From positions 120,530 through 184,529 of the forward strand of contig NZ_VKKZ01000001.1 of NCBI RefSeq assembly GCF_008271745.1: a stretch of 64,000 nt of DNA, written 5' to 3'. Made by a program: the position numbers and the translations under genes. The stretch comes from Rufibacter glacialis (GTDB lineage Bacteria > Bacteroidota > Bacteroidia > Cytophagales > Hymenobacteraceae). Within the stretch, counting starts at the first letter, position 1; every line of letters begins with the position of its first letter. The notes beneath the pieces were generated by a model. It had not been told where the DNA came from, ran no database searches, and saw nothing but the letters and a program-made list of their open reading frames with translations. Shown here in pieces: positions 1-9,311 of the stretch.

Positions 1-1
1 G

Positions 2-988
2 CTTTTGGACCGCCTCCGGAAAACCCCGGGCGTGGCCTTGCTCACCGAGGTCATTGAAGACAACGCCCTGCTCCGCTACAATGACCGCCAGATGGTGGTG
101 AAGGTGAAGGGCGTGAGCGACAACTTCTTCCAGCAGAACCAGATTGACTCCGCTATTGTGGACGGGGATTACCGCCTCATCCGCGACGGCAAGCAGTTTG
201 CCCTCATTGGCCGCGGCGTGCAGTACCAACTCTCCATCAGGCCAGAGAACCCCTTTTCGCCGCTGCAGTTCCTGTACCCCAAGGCCGGCAAGAAAACCAT
301 CATCAACCCAGAGAACGCTTTCCGGCAGTTAGGTATCCAGGCGGGGGGCATCTTCGCCATTGAGCGCCAGTATGATGACCAGTACGTGTTTGTGCCCCTG
401 GCCTTCGCCGAGGAACTGTTGAGCTACGGCAACAAACGCACGTCCCTTGAGATCAAGGCAAAACAGGCCAAAGACATTGACCAGGTCAAGGCCGCGCTGC
501 AAGACGTACTAGGCCCGGGCTTCAAGGTGCAGAACAGCGAGGAGCAGCACGTGAGCCTGCTGCGCGCCGTGAAAGTAGAGAAGCTCTTCGTTTTTGTCAC
601 CTTCACCTTTGTGCTGCTCATTGCCTCCATCAACATTTTCTTCTCGCTCTCCATGCTGGTGCTGGACAAGCAGAAAGACATCGCCATTCTGTCGTCGTTG
701 GGGGCAGACCCGGCCACCATCAGGCGGGTATTCCTGCTGGAAGGCGCCATTGTGGCCTTCTCAGGGGCTGTAGTGGGCCTGGTAGTGGGGTTCTCCATCT
801 GCTGGTTGCAACAGACGTTCGGGTGGGTGTCTATGGGGATGAGCACCTCGGTGGTAGAGGCGTACCCGGTTCTCATGCGCCCCATTGATTTCCTGCTCAC
901 CGCCGTAGCCATTATCCTTATCACGCTGCTGGTGTCCATCAGGCCAGCCCGCAAAGCGGCGGCCCTCTCTATCAGAGAGAATCTGTAG
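2..988 (+). CDS. FtsX/LolE-type ABC transporter permease, 5' part missing
   Basis: This is the C-terminal ~328 residues of an ABC permease of the FtsX/MacB/LolC-LolE superfamily; the reading frame is open to the left edge, so the start lies outside the window. A periplasmic-type region comes first, followed by three hydrophobic segments: one near residues 195-220 (LFVFVTFTFVLLIASINIF), one rich in Gly/Val (EGAIVAFSGAVVGLVVG) and a last one ending in SIRPARKAA, which is the usual C-terminal arrangement of this family (FtsX domain after a MacB-like periplasmic domain). Relatives work with a LolD-like ATPase, for example in releasing lipoproteins from the inner membrane. The ATPase gene is not visible. 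The Lol role is inferred; the family assignment is firm. Confidence 0.85.
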   Translation, partial: LLDRLRKTPGVALLTEVIEDNALLRYNDRQMVVKVKGVSDNFFQQNQIDSAIVDGDYRLIRDGKQFALIGRGVQYQLSIRPENPFSPLQFLYPKAGKKTIINPENAFRQLGIQAGGIFAIERQYDDQYVFVPLAFAEELLSYGNKRTSLEIKAKQAKDIDQVKAALQDVLGPGFKVQNSEEQHVSLLRAVKVEKLFVFVTFTFVLLIASINIFFSLSMLVLDKQKDIAILSSLGADPATIRRVFLLEGAIVAFSGAVVGLVVGFSICWLQQTFGWVSMGMSTSVVEAYPVLMRPIDFLLTAVAIILITLLVSIRPARKAAALSIRENL

Positions 989-1149
989 ACTGCTTTTCCG
1001 GCTTCTTTTCCATGAAATAGCCCTGGCGCAGGTGTACCCCGGTATACTACCTGTCTTTTGCTTTTTAAGCCAATTTTTGCGGTAGATTTTTAAAAAGTGG
1101 CAGGAAAACGCCCCTCTATATGTTAAATATTTCATTTTGAGGGAAATTT

Positions 1150-1195
1150 TATGTCATTTCCTTCGGTGAGAAAAAGATTTTGTTGTACTTTCAAT
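1150..1195 (+). promoter_or_regulatory. Possible promoter of the SNF2 helicase gene
   Basis: The AT-rich stretch before the helicase gene contains TACTTTCA, one base from the Bacteroidota -7 element TAnnTTTG, about 25 bases before the start codon. No clear -33 element was found at the expected distance, so this is tentative. Confidence 0.3.
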
Positions 1196-1217
1196 ATTGG
1201 GATAGGACGCATTGGCC

Positions 1218-4154
1218 ATGAAAGTATACACCACACAGCCTTTTCAAATTATTTATTCTCTCTGTGAGCATGAATATCTAGGCTATTTGTTTCAGTCTTT
1301 TGTGGTGCAGGTCAACTCCAAGCGCCAGCTCACCCTCCAGCACCAGAACATCTCCACTAAAAACGCAGAAGAGTTCTCTTCCCGGCTCAATGAAACGGAT
1401 TTCCAGCTCATTGAGCTCATGGACCAGATTCAGCAAGATGCGGTGCTCAAGAAGTTCTCGGTGAAGAAAACCACCCTCGCTGACTTCTTCTTCAAGACCT
1501 ATGATCCCGTCAAGGGAGACAAGCCGCTTCAGGAGAACATTGAGCACTACGTGCAGAGCCGCATGGCCAGGATCATGGAGCTGCTGCAAGACAAGATGGT
1601 GTTTGTGATGGGCAAAGACGGTGAGCCTACCTGGAAGCGCCTTAAAATGGCCTCTGAGAAAGCCACCGTGCTGTTCCATTTCAGAAGGAACGATGACAAC
1701 ACCCACTATTTCCCCACCCTCAAATACAAAGGCGAAAAGCTGGAGTTCCAGTACCAGAATGCGGTGCTGGTGTGCAAAGAACCCGCGTGGCTGCTTCTGA
1801 ATGATGTGCTCTATAGCTTTGAGAAGCAGGTAGACGGCAAGAAACTGCAACCCTTCCTCAACAAGAGGTTCATTGTGGTACCCCGAAACGTAGAGGAAAG
1901 CTATTACCGCAAGTTCGTGGCGCCTTTGGTAGAGCAGTTTGACGTGTATGCCAAAGGCTTCGAGATCAAGTCAGAGCGCTTTGTGCCGGAGCCGCAGCTG
2001 CAGTTCTCAGAACTGTTGGTCACGGAGCCCACCCCGGCCCTTTTTGCCACCGCCGGGGAAGACGATGAGGAAGAAATCACCCCGCCGTCTGAGGGCGACA
2101 AAATTGTTTTCCAGCTGAATTTCAAATACGGCACCTATACCGTAGGCACCCAGGAGTCCCGGAAGATCAGCGTGAGCGTTGAGAAAACCCCGGATTCTTA
2201 CGTGTTCCACCGGCTGCACCGAGACCTGGACCGCGAAACCTTCTTCCTGCGCGAGCTTTCCAGCCGTGGCCTGGAGATCAGGAACGGCAAAGCGGTCATG
2301 GACAAGCACCAGGCGTTTGGGTGGCTCAACAGCTACGCCAGGGCTCTGGAAGAACTGGGCTTCACCCTCAAGCAGAGCCAGTCAGAGAAGAATTACTTTA
2401 TTGGCGAGACCAGCGTGAACGTGGGCATCACGGAGACCAATGACTGGTTTGACATTTACGGCACCGTGCGGTTTGGCACTTATGAGATTCCCTTCATCAA
2501 GCTGCGCAACCACATCCTCACCAAACGCCGCGAGTATAAATTACCCAACGGCCAGATCGCTATTATTCCCGAGGAATGGTTTACTCAGTACCTGGAGCTG
2601 TTCGCCTTCTCTGAGGGTGATGACGAGTTGAAGCTGCGCAAGCACCACCTTTCTTTGGTGAGTGATCTGCAGAACGGCAACCTGGCGCACGTGACCATGA
2701 GCCGGAAGCTGGAGAAGCTGCGCGAATTTGAGGCCGTGGAAGACAAACCGTTGCCTGCCGGTTTCAAAGGGGAACTGCGGCCTTACCAGAAAGCAGGCTA
2801 CAACTGGCTCCATTTTGTGCAGGAATACCACTTTGGCGGGTGCTTGGCAGATGACATGGGCCTGGGGAAAACCGTGCAGACGCTGGCCATGCTGCAGCAC
2901 CGCAAAGAGAATGGCGCGCAGACAGCCTCGTTGCTGGTGATGCCTACCTCTTTGGTGTACAACTGGCTCGCCGAGGCCCAGAAATTCACGCCCCAACTGC
3001 GCATTCTCACCTACACCGGCACGTACCGGAACAAAAGCGTAGCGCAGTTCAAGCACTATGACCTGATTCTTACGTCTTATGGCATTGTGCGCCTTGACTC
3101 CGAGATTCTGAAGAAGTACATGTTTGACTACGTGATTCTGGATGAGAGCCAGGCCATCAAGAACCCCAACTCCAACACGTCTATCAGCATGCGGGAGCTC
3201 AAGTCTAAGCACCGGCTTATCTTGACGGGTACGCCTGTAGAAAACAGCACCCTGGATTTGTGGAGCCAGATGTCCTTCATTAACCCCGGGTTGCTGGGCA
3301 CCCAGAACTTCTTCAAGAAGGAGTTCCTGCGGCCCATTGAGAAGCTGAAAGACGAACAGAAGACCAAGCGCCTGCACGCCCTCATCAAGCCCTTTATCCT
3401 GCGCCGGCACAAGAGCCAGGTAGCCAAAGAGCTGCCCGAGAAGATTGAGCACGTCACCTTCTGCAAGATGACCGAGGAGCAGGAGCACGCCTACGAGGAA
3501 ACCAAGTCTTACTACCGCAACAAGATCCTGAAGAACATAGAGGAGCAGGGCACCGGCAAGTCGCAGTTCATGCTTTTGCAGGGCCTCATGAAGCTGCGGC
3601 AGATCGCCAATCACCCCCGCATGGCAGATCCCGCCTCAGAAGCGGAGTCTGGCAAACTGGGCGAAGTCCTGCGCCTGACCAGAAACGTGGTGAGTGAGGG
3701 CCACAAGGTGCTTATCTTCAGCCAGTTCGTAAAACATCTGGATATTGTGCGGGAAGCCCTGGATGAGCGCAAGATCAAATACGCCTACCTAGACGGTTCT
3801 ACCAAAGACCGCCAGGCGCAGGTAGCCAATTTCCAGAACGACCCCAAGCTGCCGGTCTTCCTGATCTCCCTGAAAGCCGGCGGGGTGGGCCTCAACCTTA
3901 CCGCCGCGGACTACGTCTTCATTCTGGACCCCTGGTGGAACCCCGCCGTAGAGGCCCAGGCCGTAGACCGGGCGCACCGTATTGGGCAGCAGAACACCGT
4001 CTTCACCTACAAGTTCATCACCAAGAACAGCGTAGAAGAGAAGATCCTGGCCCTGCAAGATAAGAAACTGCAAATGGTCTCTGACCTCATCTCCACTGAC
4101 GAGGCCGTAATCAAGCGCCTCACCAAAGAAGACATAGAGAGCCTGTTGAGCTAG
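1218..4154 (+). CDS. SNF2-family DEAD/DEAH helicase (Snf2/Rad54-like ATPase)
   Basis: A 978-residue SNF2 ATPase. The N-terminal half (about residues 1-500) resembles the SNF2-associated region of bacterial members and carries no motif I can name. The ATPase core starts near residue 520: motif I DDMGLGKT near 545, motif II DESQ near 640, motif III LTGTPVENS near 670. The second RecA lobe has GGVGLNL and the motif VI signature VDRAHRIGQ near 920. Such enzymes translocate on double-stranded DNA and remodel protein-DNA complexes; the bacterial role is poorly defined. I chose ATG at 1218 over the in-frame TTG at 1212 because GGATAGGA just upstream could serve as ribosome site and ATG is the usual start. 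It stands alone and is followed by a strong hairpin. Confidence 0.93.
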   Translation: MKVYTTQPFQIIYSLCEHEYLGYLFQSFVVQVNSKRQLTLQHQNISTKNAEEFSSRLNETDFQLIELMDQIQQDAVLKKFSVKKTTLADFFFKTYDPVKGDKPLQENIEHYVQSRMARIMELLQDKMVFVMGKDGEPTWKRLKMASEKATVLFHFRRNDDNTHYFPTLKYKGEKLEFQYQNAVLVCKEPAWLLLNDVLYSFEKQVDGKKLQPFLNKRFIVVPRNVEESYYRKFVAPLVEQFDVYAKGFEIKSERFVPEPQLQFSELLVTEPTPALFATAGEDDEEEITPPSEGDKIVFQLNFKYGTYTVGTQESRKISVSVEKTPDSYVFHRLHRDLDRETFFLRELSSRGLEIRNGKAVMDKHQAFGWLNSYARALEELGFTLKQSQSEKNYFIGETSVNVGITETNDWFDIYGTVRFGTYEIPFIKLRNHILTKRREYKLPNGQIAIIPEEWFTQYLELFAFSEGDDELKLRKHHLSLVSDLQNGNLAHVTMSRKLEKLREFEAVEDKPLPAGFKGELRPYQKAGYNWLHFVQEYHFGGCLADDMGLGKTVQTLAMLQHRKENGAQTASLLVMPTSLVYNWLAEAQKFTPQLRILTYTGTYRNKSVAQFKHYDLILTSYGIVRLDSEILKKYMFDYVILDESQAIKNPNSNTSISMRELKSKHRLILTGTPVENSTLDLWSQMSFINPGLLGTQNFFKKEFLRPIEKLKDEQKTKRLHALIKPFILRRHKSQVAKELPEKIEHVTFCKMTEEQEHAYEETKSYYRNKILKNIEEQGTGKSQFMLLQGLMKLRQIANHPRMADPASEAESGKLGEVLRLTRNVVSEGHKVLIFSQFVKHLDIVREALDERKIKYAYLDGSTKDRQAQVANFQNDPKLPVFLISLKAGGVGLNLTAADYVFILDPWWNPAVEAQAVDRAHRIGQQNTVFTYKFITKNSVEEKILALQDKKLQMVSDLISTDEAVIKRLTKEDIESLLS

Positions 4155-4157
4155 GCA

Positions 4158-4191
4158 TTTTGCCCCTGTTTTTCAAGAAACAGGGGCAAAA
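4158..4191. terminator. Hairpin terminator between SNF2 and GH3 genes
   Basis: Perfect 14-bp stem TTTTGCCCCTGTTT / AAACAGGGGCAAAA (4158-4171 and 4178-4191) with a 6-base loop. The A/T ends let it work in both directions, which fits its place between two convergent genes. Confidence 0.85.
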
Positions 4192-4264
4192 CACCCCATC
4201 ATGAAGCCAGTGGTGTTACACTTACACGGAGTGCATATTAGGGAAGCCCAGCATAGAACCTGCG

Positions 4265-6343
4265 TTATTGTACCTGTTTATACCCTAGCCCTTCCCCGAA
4301 CTTGAACAAAGCGTACCCATCGCCCTCTTTGTAGCCAGGCAAATCCTCTTTGTTGTTCTCCACGGCCTGCTGGCTGACGGGCGTAGTAAAGGGCATTTTA
4401 CCGGTGGGGTTGGTTTTCCCGGTCACCACATCCAGCAGGGCTTCGGGTTCTACCCCAAAGGTGGCCATCACCCCTGTGAATCGGTTCCTGGTCTGGTCGT
4501 TATACACCTCGTCTATCACAAAAGGGTTGGCATAATTGATGACCAGTACGGTTGGTTTGCGGGCGGTGAGCGTATTTATGTAGTTCACATCCACGGCGCA
4601 GTTGGAAAGGTTGACCCGCAAAGGAGAATCATCAGAGGGGAAGAGTGGCCGGATGGTAGGTTTCACCCAGAGCAAGATCACATCTGCCTCTTGGGGGTTT
4701 GAGACAAAGGTTAGCCCCTCGTACTGCTTAGAATACACTTTCCCCGGCCCTGAGGTCATCTTACTATAGTTCTTGGCATATTCCTCAAAGTATACTTTAG
4801 AGTTTTTGGCCAGTGGCAAGGCAATTTTTTCATTGCGCAGCAGCACCACAGATTTGCGCTGGGCCTCTTTTCCAGCCTCCACAAATTCCTGCTTACCCAC
4901 CACTTCTCCCGCCTTCGCCTCGTCTACGTACGGGTTCTCAAAAAGCCCCAGTTGAAATAGCTCCACCAACAGCAGCGTAACTGATTCGTCTACATACTTC
5001 ATCGCCTCCGGATGCGCTTTCAGGGTTTTAAGAAGCTGGAAGGGATCTGCGTTGCCGGCAAACATGTTGGTGCCTGCCTCCAACGCCTTTATGTACCGCT
5101 GCTCAATGTTGAGGTTCTCTACTCCCCACGGCATAGATTCAATAGGACCCGTGTCAGAGTTGATGATTCCTTTGAAGCCCATTTGACCGCGTAAGACATC
5201 GCGCAAGAGGGCCTTGTTATAAGCATAGGCCACTTCCTCATACTTGGTGTCCTTTGGGAGCGAGTAATAGGGCATAATGGAAGACGTGCCAGCCCTGATG
5301 GCTGCCTGGAAAGGGCGCATATTTTCCTCCATCTGCCCCCCGGGGAAAACAGCAAACCGGCCATATCTGTAGTGCGGATCAAACCCCTTGTAAGCGGATC
5401 CTCCGCCCGGGTAGTGTTTGGTGGTCATGGCTACCGAATTCCGACCCAACCTGGAGCCCTGAAAACCTAGGGTGATGGCTGCGATGGATTGGGCAACATG
5501 GGCGGGATCTTCGCCGAAGGTGCCTTCAATGCGCTGCCAGCGGGGCTCGGTGGCCAGATCAGCCATGTACATGTACCCTTTGCGGATACCTACTGCCAAC
5601 CATTCCTGCCGGGCCATATCCCCGAACCGGTGCACCATGGCAGAATCAGCCATGGCTCCCAGCCCAATTTCTGAGGGCCATTTAGAGAAGCCAACCGTAG
5701 TGGAACCCGTGGCGCCTAAGGCCCCGGTAGTGATGTGGTTACGGGGATTGGAAGCGAACAGCACCGGTATGCCCAGGCTATCGCTCTCCGCCAGCGCCTG
5801 TACCTTGTTGGCCCAACGGGCCATGGTGTCAGCGGGGGCGGTGGTGGTACGCCAGATAAAGTGCCGCATCTTGTGCTGCAGGATTCCTTTGGTAGTGCCT
5901 ACCCTGTTCATGACCGGGAAGGGGAGTGGTTCACCGGTGAACTGGTTTTTGTCAATGACGATGTCCTGCTCATTGAACGCGCTGGTGATGGGTTTTGTCT
6001 GCCCGGAGGCTTCCAGCATAAACGCTTCATTGTACATAGCTATATCGGCAATCAGCAGCATGCCTACTTTCTCCTCCAATGACATCTTGCCAAGCAGGTC
6101 TCTGCTTCTTTCTGCCGGGGTTAACCGCCAATTCTCATAAGGGTCTAACTGGCCGTTCCGGTTGAGGTCTTTAAACTGTAGACCGTCTACCTCCAGCACT
6201 TTGGCAGAGCGGTACCCCAGGCTGGGCTGGGAAGTTTCGGCCTCGGCAACCGTCTCTGTCTGGGATTCTTTTTTGGCTTGACTGCAGGCCACCACCAAGG
6301 CAGCCATGACTGTCAAGAAAAGGAACGTCTCAATATTTTTCAT
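4265..6343 (-). CDS. Glycoside hydrolase family 3 lipoprotein (beta-glucosidase-like)
   Basis: A 692-residue GH3 enzyme, exported and lipid-anchored: the N-terminus is a short signal ending in the lipobox VVAC (Cys20). The TIM-barrel domain shows the family signature KHYPGGG (variant of KHFPGHG). GIINSDTGPIES carries the likely nucleophile Asp of the SD motif; the usual SDW is here SDT. The second alpha/beta domain contains VVLLRNEKIALPL, as is normal in GH3. Substrate cannot be read from sequence; GH3 covers beta-glucosidase, xylosidase and N-acetylglucosaminidase activities. It lies 28 bases downstream of the M20 lipoprotein gene in the same direction, so the two are probably co-transcribed. 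The shared envelope location suggests both act on the same extracellular material. Confidence 0.88.
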   Translation of the reverse strand: MKNIETFLFLTVMAALVVACSQAKKESQTETVAEAETSQPSLGYRSAKVLEVDGLQFKDLNRNGQLDPYENWRLTPAERSRDLLGKMSLEEKVGMLLIADIAMYNEAFMLEASGQTKPITSAFNEQDIVIDKNQFTGEPLPFPVMNRVGTTKGILQHKMRHFIWRTTTAPADTMARWANKVQALAESDSLGIPVLFASNPRNHITTGALGATGSTTVGFSKWPSEIGLGAMADSAMVHRFGDMARQEWLAVGIRKGYMYMADLATEPRWQRIEGTFGEDPAHVAQSIAAITLGFQGSRLGRNSVAMTTKHYPGGGSAYKGFDPHYRYGRFAVFPGGQMEENMRPFQAAIRAGTSSIMPYYSLPKDTKYEEVAYAYNKALLRDVLRGQMGFKGIINSDTGPIESMPWGVENLNIEQRYIKALEAGTNMFAGNADPFQLLKTLKAHPEAMKYVDESVTLLLVELFQLGLFENPYVDEAKAGEVVGKQEFVEAGKEAQRKSVVLLRNEKIALPLAKNSKVYFEEYAKNYSKMTSGPGKVYSKQYEGLTFVSNPQEADVILLWVKPTIRPLFPSDDSPLRVNLSNCAVDVNYINTLTARKPTVLVINYANPFVIDEVYNDQTRNRFTGVMATFGVEPEALLDVVTGKTNPTGKMPFTTPVSQQAVENNKEDLPGYKEGDGYALFKFGEGLGYKQVQ

Positions 6344-6371
6344 AGGAGTTCAACCTTGGTCCCGCGGGAGG

Positions 6372-7748
6372 CTATTTATTCTTGTTCAGGTAGTCCAGCA
6401 CGATTTGCACTTGGGCTTTCACCCCGTTTTGCAAGGCATTTTCATCCACCGTGAATTCAGGATTGTGGTTAGCTGCTCCTTTACCAATGCCAAGGGTCAC
6501 AAAACTGACGGGAGCTATTTTGCCATAGTAGGAAAAATCTTCACTGGCCGTCATCATAGGGGCCTTAAAAATTTGTTCCTTCCCTAAAACAGCCGCCGCA
6601 CTGTTCTGGACATGGGAATTGAGGGCAGGGTTGTTCTGGATGGCCGGATAGGCACGGATGTAGTCGAGTTTGTAGGTAGCCCCATAGGCCTTTGTGACGT
6701 TTTCGACAATTGCTTTTATCCTGGTTTCCACCAGTTTCCTGGTGTCTTCTGAGGTCGTGCGAATGGTTGCAGCCAATTCTGCTTTTGCTGGTATCACATT
6801 TGCAGAATTCCCCGCCTGAAAGATACCGATGGAGACTACTGTCATATCCCCCGGTGGCACATTCCGAGACACAATGGATTGTATTGCACTGACTATGGCA
6901 GCCCCTACTACGATCGGGTCAATTGATAAATGCGGACTGGAGCCATGCGAACCTTTCCCGATAATGGTCAGGTTGAAGAGGTCCTGGGCGGTTGAAGCAG
7001 CTCCGTTAGGCAAAATACCCACATGACCGGCAGGGAAATTGGGCAACACGTGCATTCCAAAAAAGGCCTCCACGTCCTTCAAAGCCCCTGAATTGACAAT
7101 ATCCAAAGCCCCTCCGGGTGGGGTCTCTTCTGCGTGCTGGAAAATAAAGTAGACGGTTCCATTTATCTGGTCCCGCATTTTAGAAAGGGTAGCGGCGGTA
7201 CCCAGCAACATGGCGGTATGGGCGTCGTGGCCACAGGTGTGCGCCACCCCTTTCACTTTCGAGCTATAAGGCAAGCCTGTATCCTCCTGCATGGGCAAAG
7301 CGTCCATGTCTGCCCGGAAGGCTACAGTCTTCCCAGGATTGGCGCCTTTCAGCACTCCAATAACGCTTGTCTTAGCGGGTTTAATGATTTCTATATTGGG
7401 GATAGATTTGAGAACTTCCTCTACGTACTTGCTCGTTTGCTCTTCCTTGAAAGAGACTTCGGGGTTTTGGTGGATATGGCGTCTCCATTTGATGACGTCT
7501 TCTGCCGGGACATTCTTCGCCCAGGAGACACTGGGGACATTCTTAGGAGGGGTACTGGGTTGCTTCGTCTGGGCTTGGGGAGAAGTGTCTGTGTCTGTGT
7601 CAGCTTCTGTGTCTGTGTCAGTATCTGTCACCGTCTCTGTTTCGGATCCTGTCTTCGTGTCAGTCTCAGTCCGGGTGTCGGATTGACCGCAGGCCTGGAA
7701 CATCCAGCCACCTAGCACGGTTGCAATGATAATCAGTGTCTTTCTCAT
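6372..7748 (-). CDS. M20-family metal-dependent amidohydrolase, lipoprotein with TD-repeat linker
   Basis: A 458-residue M20D peptidase/amidohydrolase of the hippurate/IAA-amino-acid hydrolase type. The zinc-binding motif HTCGHDAHTAM and the downstream HAEETPPGG, with the metal-bridging and catalytic Glu pair, are intact. The C-terminal ASEDFSYY matches the family's last metal region. The N-terminus is a signal with a weak lipobox (FQAC, Cys20), followed by about 35 residues made almost only of Thr, Asp, Glu and Ser, a flexible acidic tether. Most M20D enzymes are cytoplasmic, so a lipoprotein form is notable. It is first in a two-gene operon with the GH3 gene. A motif shared with the porin gene lies just upstream (7787-7830). 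Confidence 0.88.
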   Translation of the reverse strand: MRKTLIIIATVLGGWMFQACGQSDTRTETDTKTGSETETVTDTDTDTEADTDTDTSPQAQTKQPSTPPKNVPSVSWAKNVPAEDVIKWRRHIHQNPEVSFKEEQTSKYVEEVLKSIPNIEIIKPAKTSVIGVLKGANPGKTVAFRADMDALPMQEDTGLPYSSKVKGVAHTCGHDAHTAMLLGTAATLSKMRDQINGTVYFIFQHAEETPPGGALDIVNSGALKDVEAFFGMHVLPNFPAGHVGILPNGAASTAQDLFNLTIIGKGSHGSSPHLSIDPIVVGAAIVSAIQSIVSRNVPPGDMTVVSIGIFQAGNSANVIPAKAELAATIRTTSEDTRKLVETRIKAIVENVTKAYGATYKLDYIRAYPAIQNNPALNSHVQNSAAAVLGKEQIFKAPMMTASEDFSYYGKIAPVSFVTLGIGKGAANHNPEFTVDENALQNGVKAQVQIVLDYLNKNK

Positions 7749-8063
7749 AACCTTTATAGTTTACCATAAGATTTTAACATTGGGGATACTATATATACCA
7801 CGTTGGTTTGAAACAGGATGAAGATTTTGCCTCTATTTCTCAATAATTACCAGATAAATAGCCCTTTCTTCTAATCAATGTCTCCCTTAAGGGGTAGGCA
7901 CCAGGCAAAGGCATGGCTGGCAGGGCGGTAGGAACAGCTAGAAAATAAAGGAAGACAGGAGAGTGGCTGGAACATCCATCAGACAAACCTATAGGTAGCC
8001 TCTGGTCCATTGGCTTGTAGCAAGGGGGTTCAATACTGATGGTTGAATGGGAAATAGTTTCAC
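7749..8063. other. Intergenic region between porin and M20 genes
   Basis: 315 bases with no convincing gene. It holds the upstream motif of the M20-GH3 operon at 7787-7830. The rest shows no hairpin or reading frame I trust. Confidence 0.6.
7787..7830 (-). promoter_or_regulatory. Shared upstream motif, copy 1 (M20-GH3 operon)
   Basis: On the plus strand this reads TACTATATATACCA-CGTTG-N4-GAAACAGGATGAA-GATTTTGC. The copy at 9437-9479 has the same blocks in the same order with only small spacing changes. It lies about 40-80 bases upstream of the M20 gene start. Likely a promoter plus operator shared by the two transcription units; the regulator is unknown. Confidence 0.55.
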
Positions 8064-9311
8064 CTAAGGCGCCCATTCCGGCACCTTCTCATAAAAGGCA
8101 TGGGAGAAGCTGTATCTAAGCGAAAGCTGCACTTTAACAGCAGAAGAACTAAACCCATCACTGAAGTTATTCCTTTGCCCCCACTGCAATTCCGCGCCAG
8201 CCAAAAATTGGAAAAAAGGTTGGTACAGCACGTTGAAGAGGGCATAATGCCCCCTTTTGAAGGCATGGGCTGCCTGAGCATCTGAGTTGTAGATACGCAC
8301 CCTGGAATAGCCCATGGTACTGCTCCAGGTCTTGTTCCATTTTTGCTCCAGGAAGGCGAACCCACCTACCACCGGTAAGGCAACTCCAACTATTGGAGTG
8401 GAGGGATTATCCAGGTTATTTTCAATACCAATGTCAAAAGAGGCATCGTTTAAATAGCTTTGAATGCCATTGCCATAAACCAATAACCCCTTGAAAAAGG
8501 TCTTACTCCCCAGCCGCTGGGTGGAACTGATGTTAAAACCCCACCCTATTTCATCTCCACTCAGGTCAATAGGGGAGTAGACTGTGTTTTCCCACCTGAT
8601 CCATCTTAGTACACCGGCTAATTCAATATACCCGTTCTTGATTTTTCTACGGTATTCGGCGGTAAGGTCCGGCGCTTTGAACTCAGCCCTCACATTCTGC
8701 AGTTCAATTCGGTTGGCATAAATTCCCTGATCAGAAGTAGCGCCAGGCTGCTCCAATCCTATAGCCCATCTGCCTTGCTCCCTTATATGGGTATAACGCA
8801 CCTGGATGGTACGGAGGAATGGCCGGCTGGAGGGCTCTCCGGCATCCAGTATGTTAAGGGCTATATCAGGATCAGTGAAGGTGCTTTCCGCTTGTCCCAG
8901 CATAAACCTACCCAGCTCTACATAGACGTTGGTGAGATGAAAGGTGGTTTGACCTACCTCTGGCCCTGATCCATAAAGGTCAAACTCAAACTTACCTCTC
9001 AGTTTGCCCAAGGGCGTCTGAGTCAAGCTATTGAATCCCAACTTGCTTTGCCGAACGCTGAAAAACATATTCCCATCTGGCGCAAACTGATTTTTATACT
9101 GGGGAAGTTTGGTCACCACCATGGCATCAAACCAGACAGGGTCCAGCTGGTGGAAATTATACCCTATATCTATCATGATGAAGCCATAGACTTCCAACCC
9201 CTTTTCCTGCTTCTGTTCCTGGGCTTCTGCATGGCTTACAGCCAAAAAAAAGAGAGCCAAGGGCAATACCTGACGAAAGTGGGGGCTGATTAAATAACTG
9301 AACAACTTCAT
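8064..9311 (-). CDS. DcaP-like outer-membrane porin
   Basis: A 415-residue outer-membrane beta-barrel with a Sec signal peptide ending near SHAEAQ (residue ~31). The mature start LEVYGFIMIDIGYNF, the block FFSVRQSKLGFNS and the C-terminal alternating strands ending in LSLRYSFSHAFYE resemble the DcaP-like porin family, whose founding member in Acinetobacter imports dicarboxylates and other small anions. No coiled-coil N-terminal extension is present. The protein would let small organic acids cross the outer membrane. The gene stands alone but shares an upstream motif with the M20-GH3 operon, which suggests joint control with those two envelope enzymes. Confidence 0.75.
   Translation of the reverse strand: MKLFSYLISPHFRQVLPLALFFLAVSHAEAQEQKQEKGLEVYGFIMIDIGYNFHQLDPVWFDAMVVTKLPQYKNQFAPDGNMFFSVRQSKLGFNSLTQTPLGKLRGKFEFDLYGSGPEVGQTTFHLTNVYVELGRFMLGQAESTFTDPDIALNILDAGEPSSRPFLRTIQVRYTHIREQGRWAIGLEQPGATSDQGIYANRIELQNVRAEFKAPDLTAEYRRKIKNGYIELAGVLRWIRWENTVYSPIDLSGDEIGWGFNISSTQRLGSKTFFKGLLVYGNGIQSYLNDASFDIGIENNLDNPSTPIVGVALPVVGGFAFLEQKWNKTWSSTMGYSRVRIYNSDAQAAHAFKRGHYALFNVLYQPFFQFLAGAELQWGQRNNFSDGFSSSAVKVQLSLRYSFSHAFYEKVPEWAP

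Noticed and set aside
7840..8076. 78-codon minus-strand frame overlapping the porin 3' end
   Set aside because: Overlaps a real gene and shows no protein-like features.
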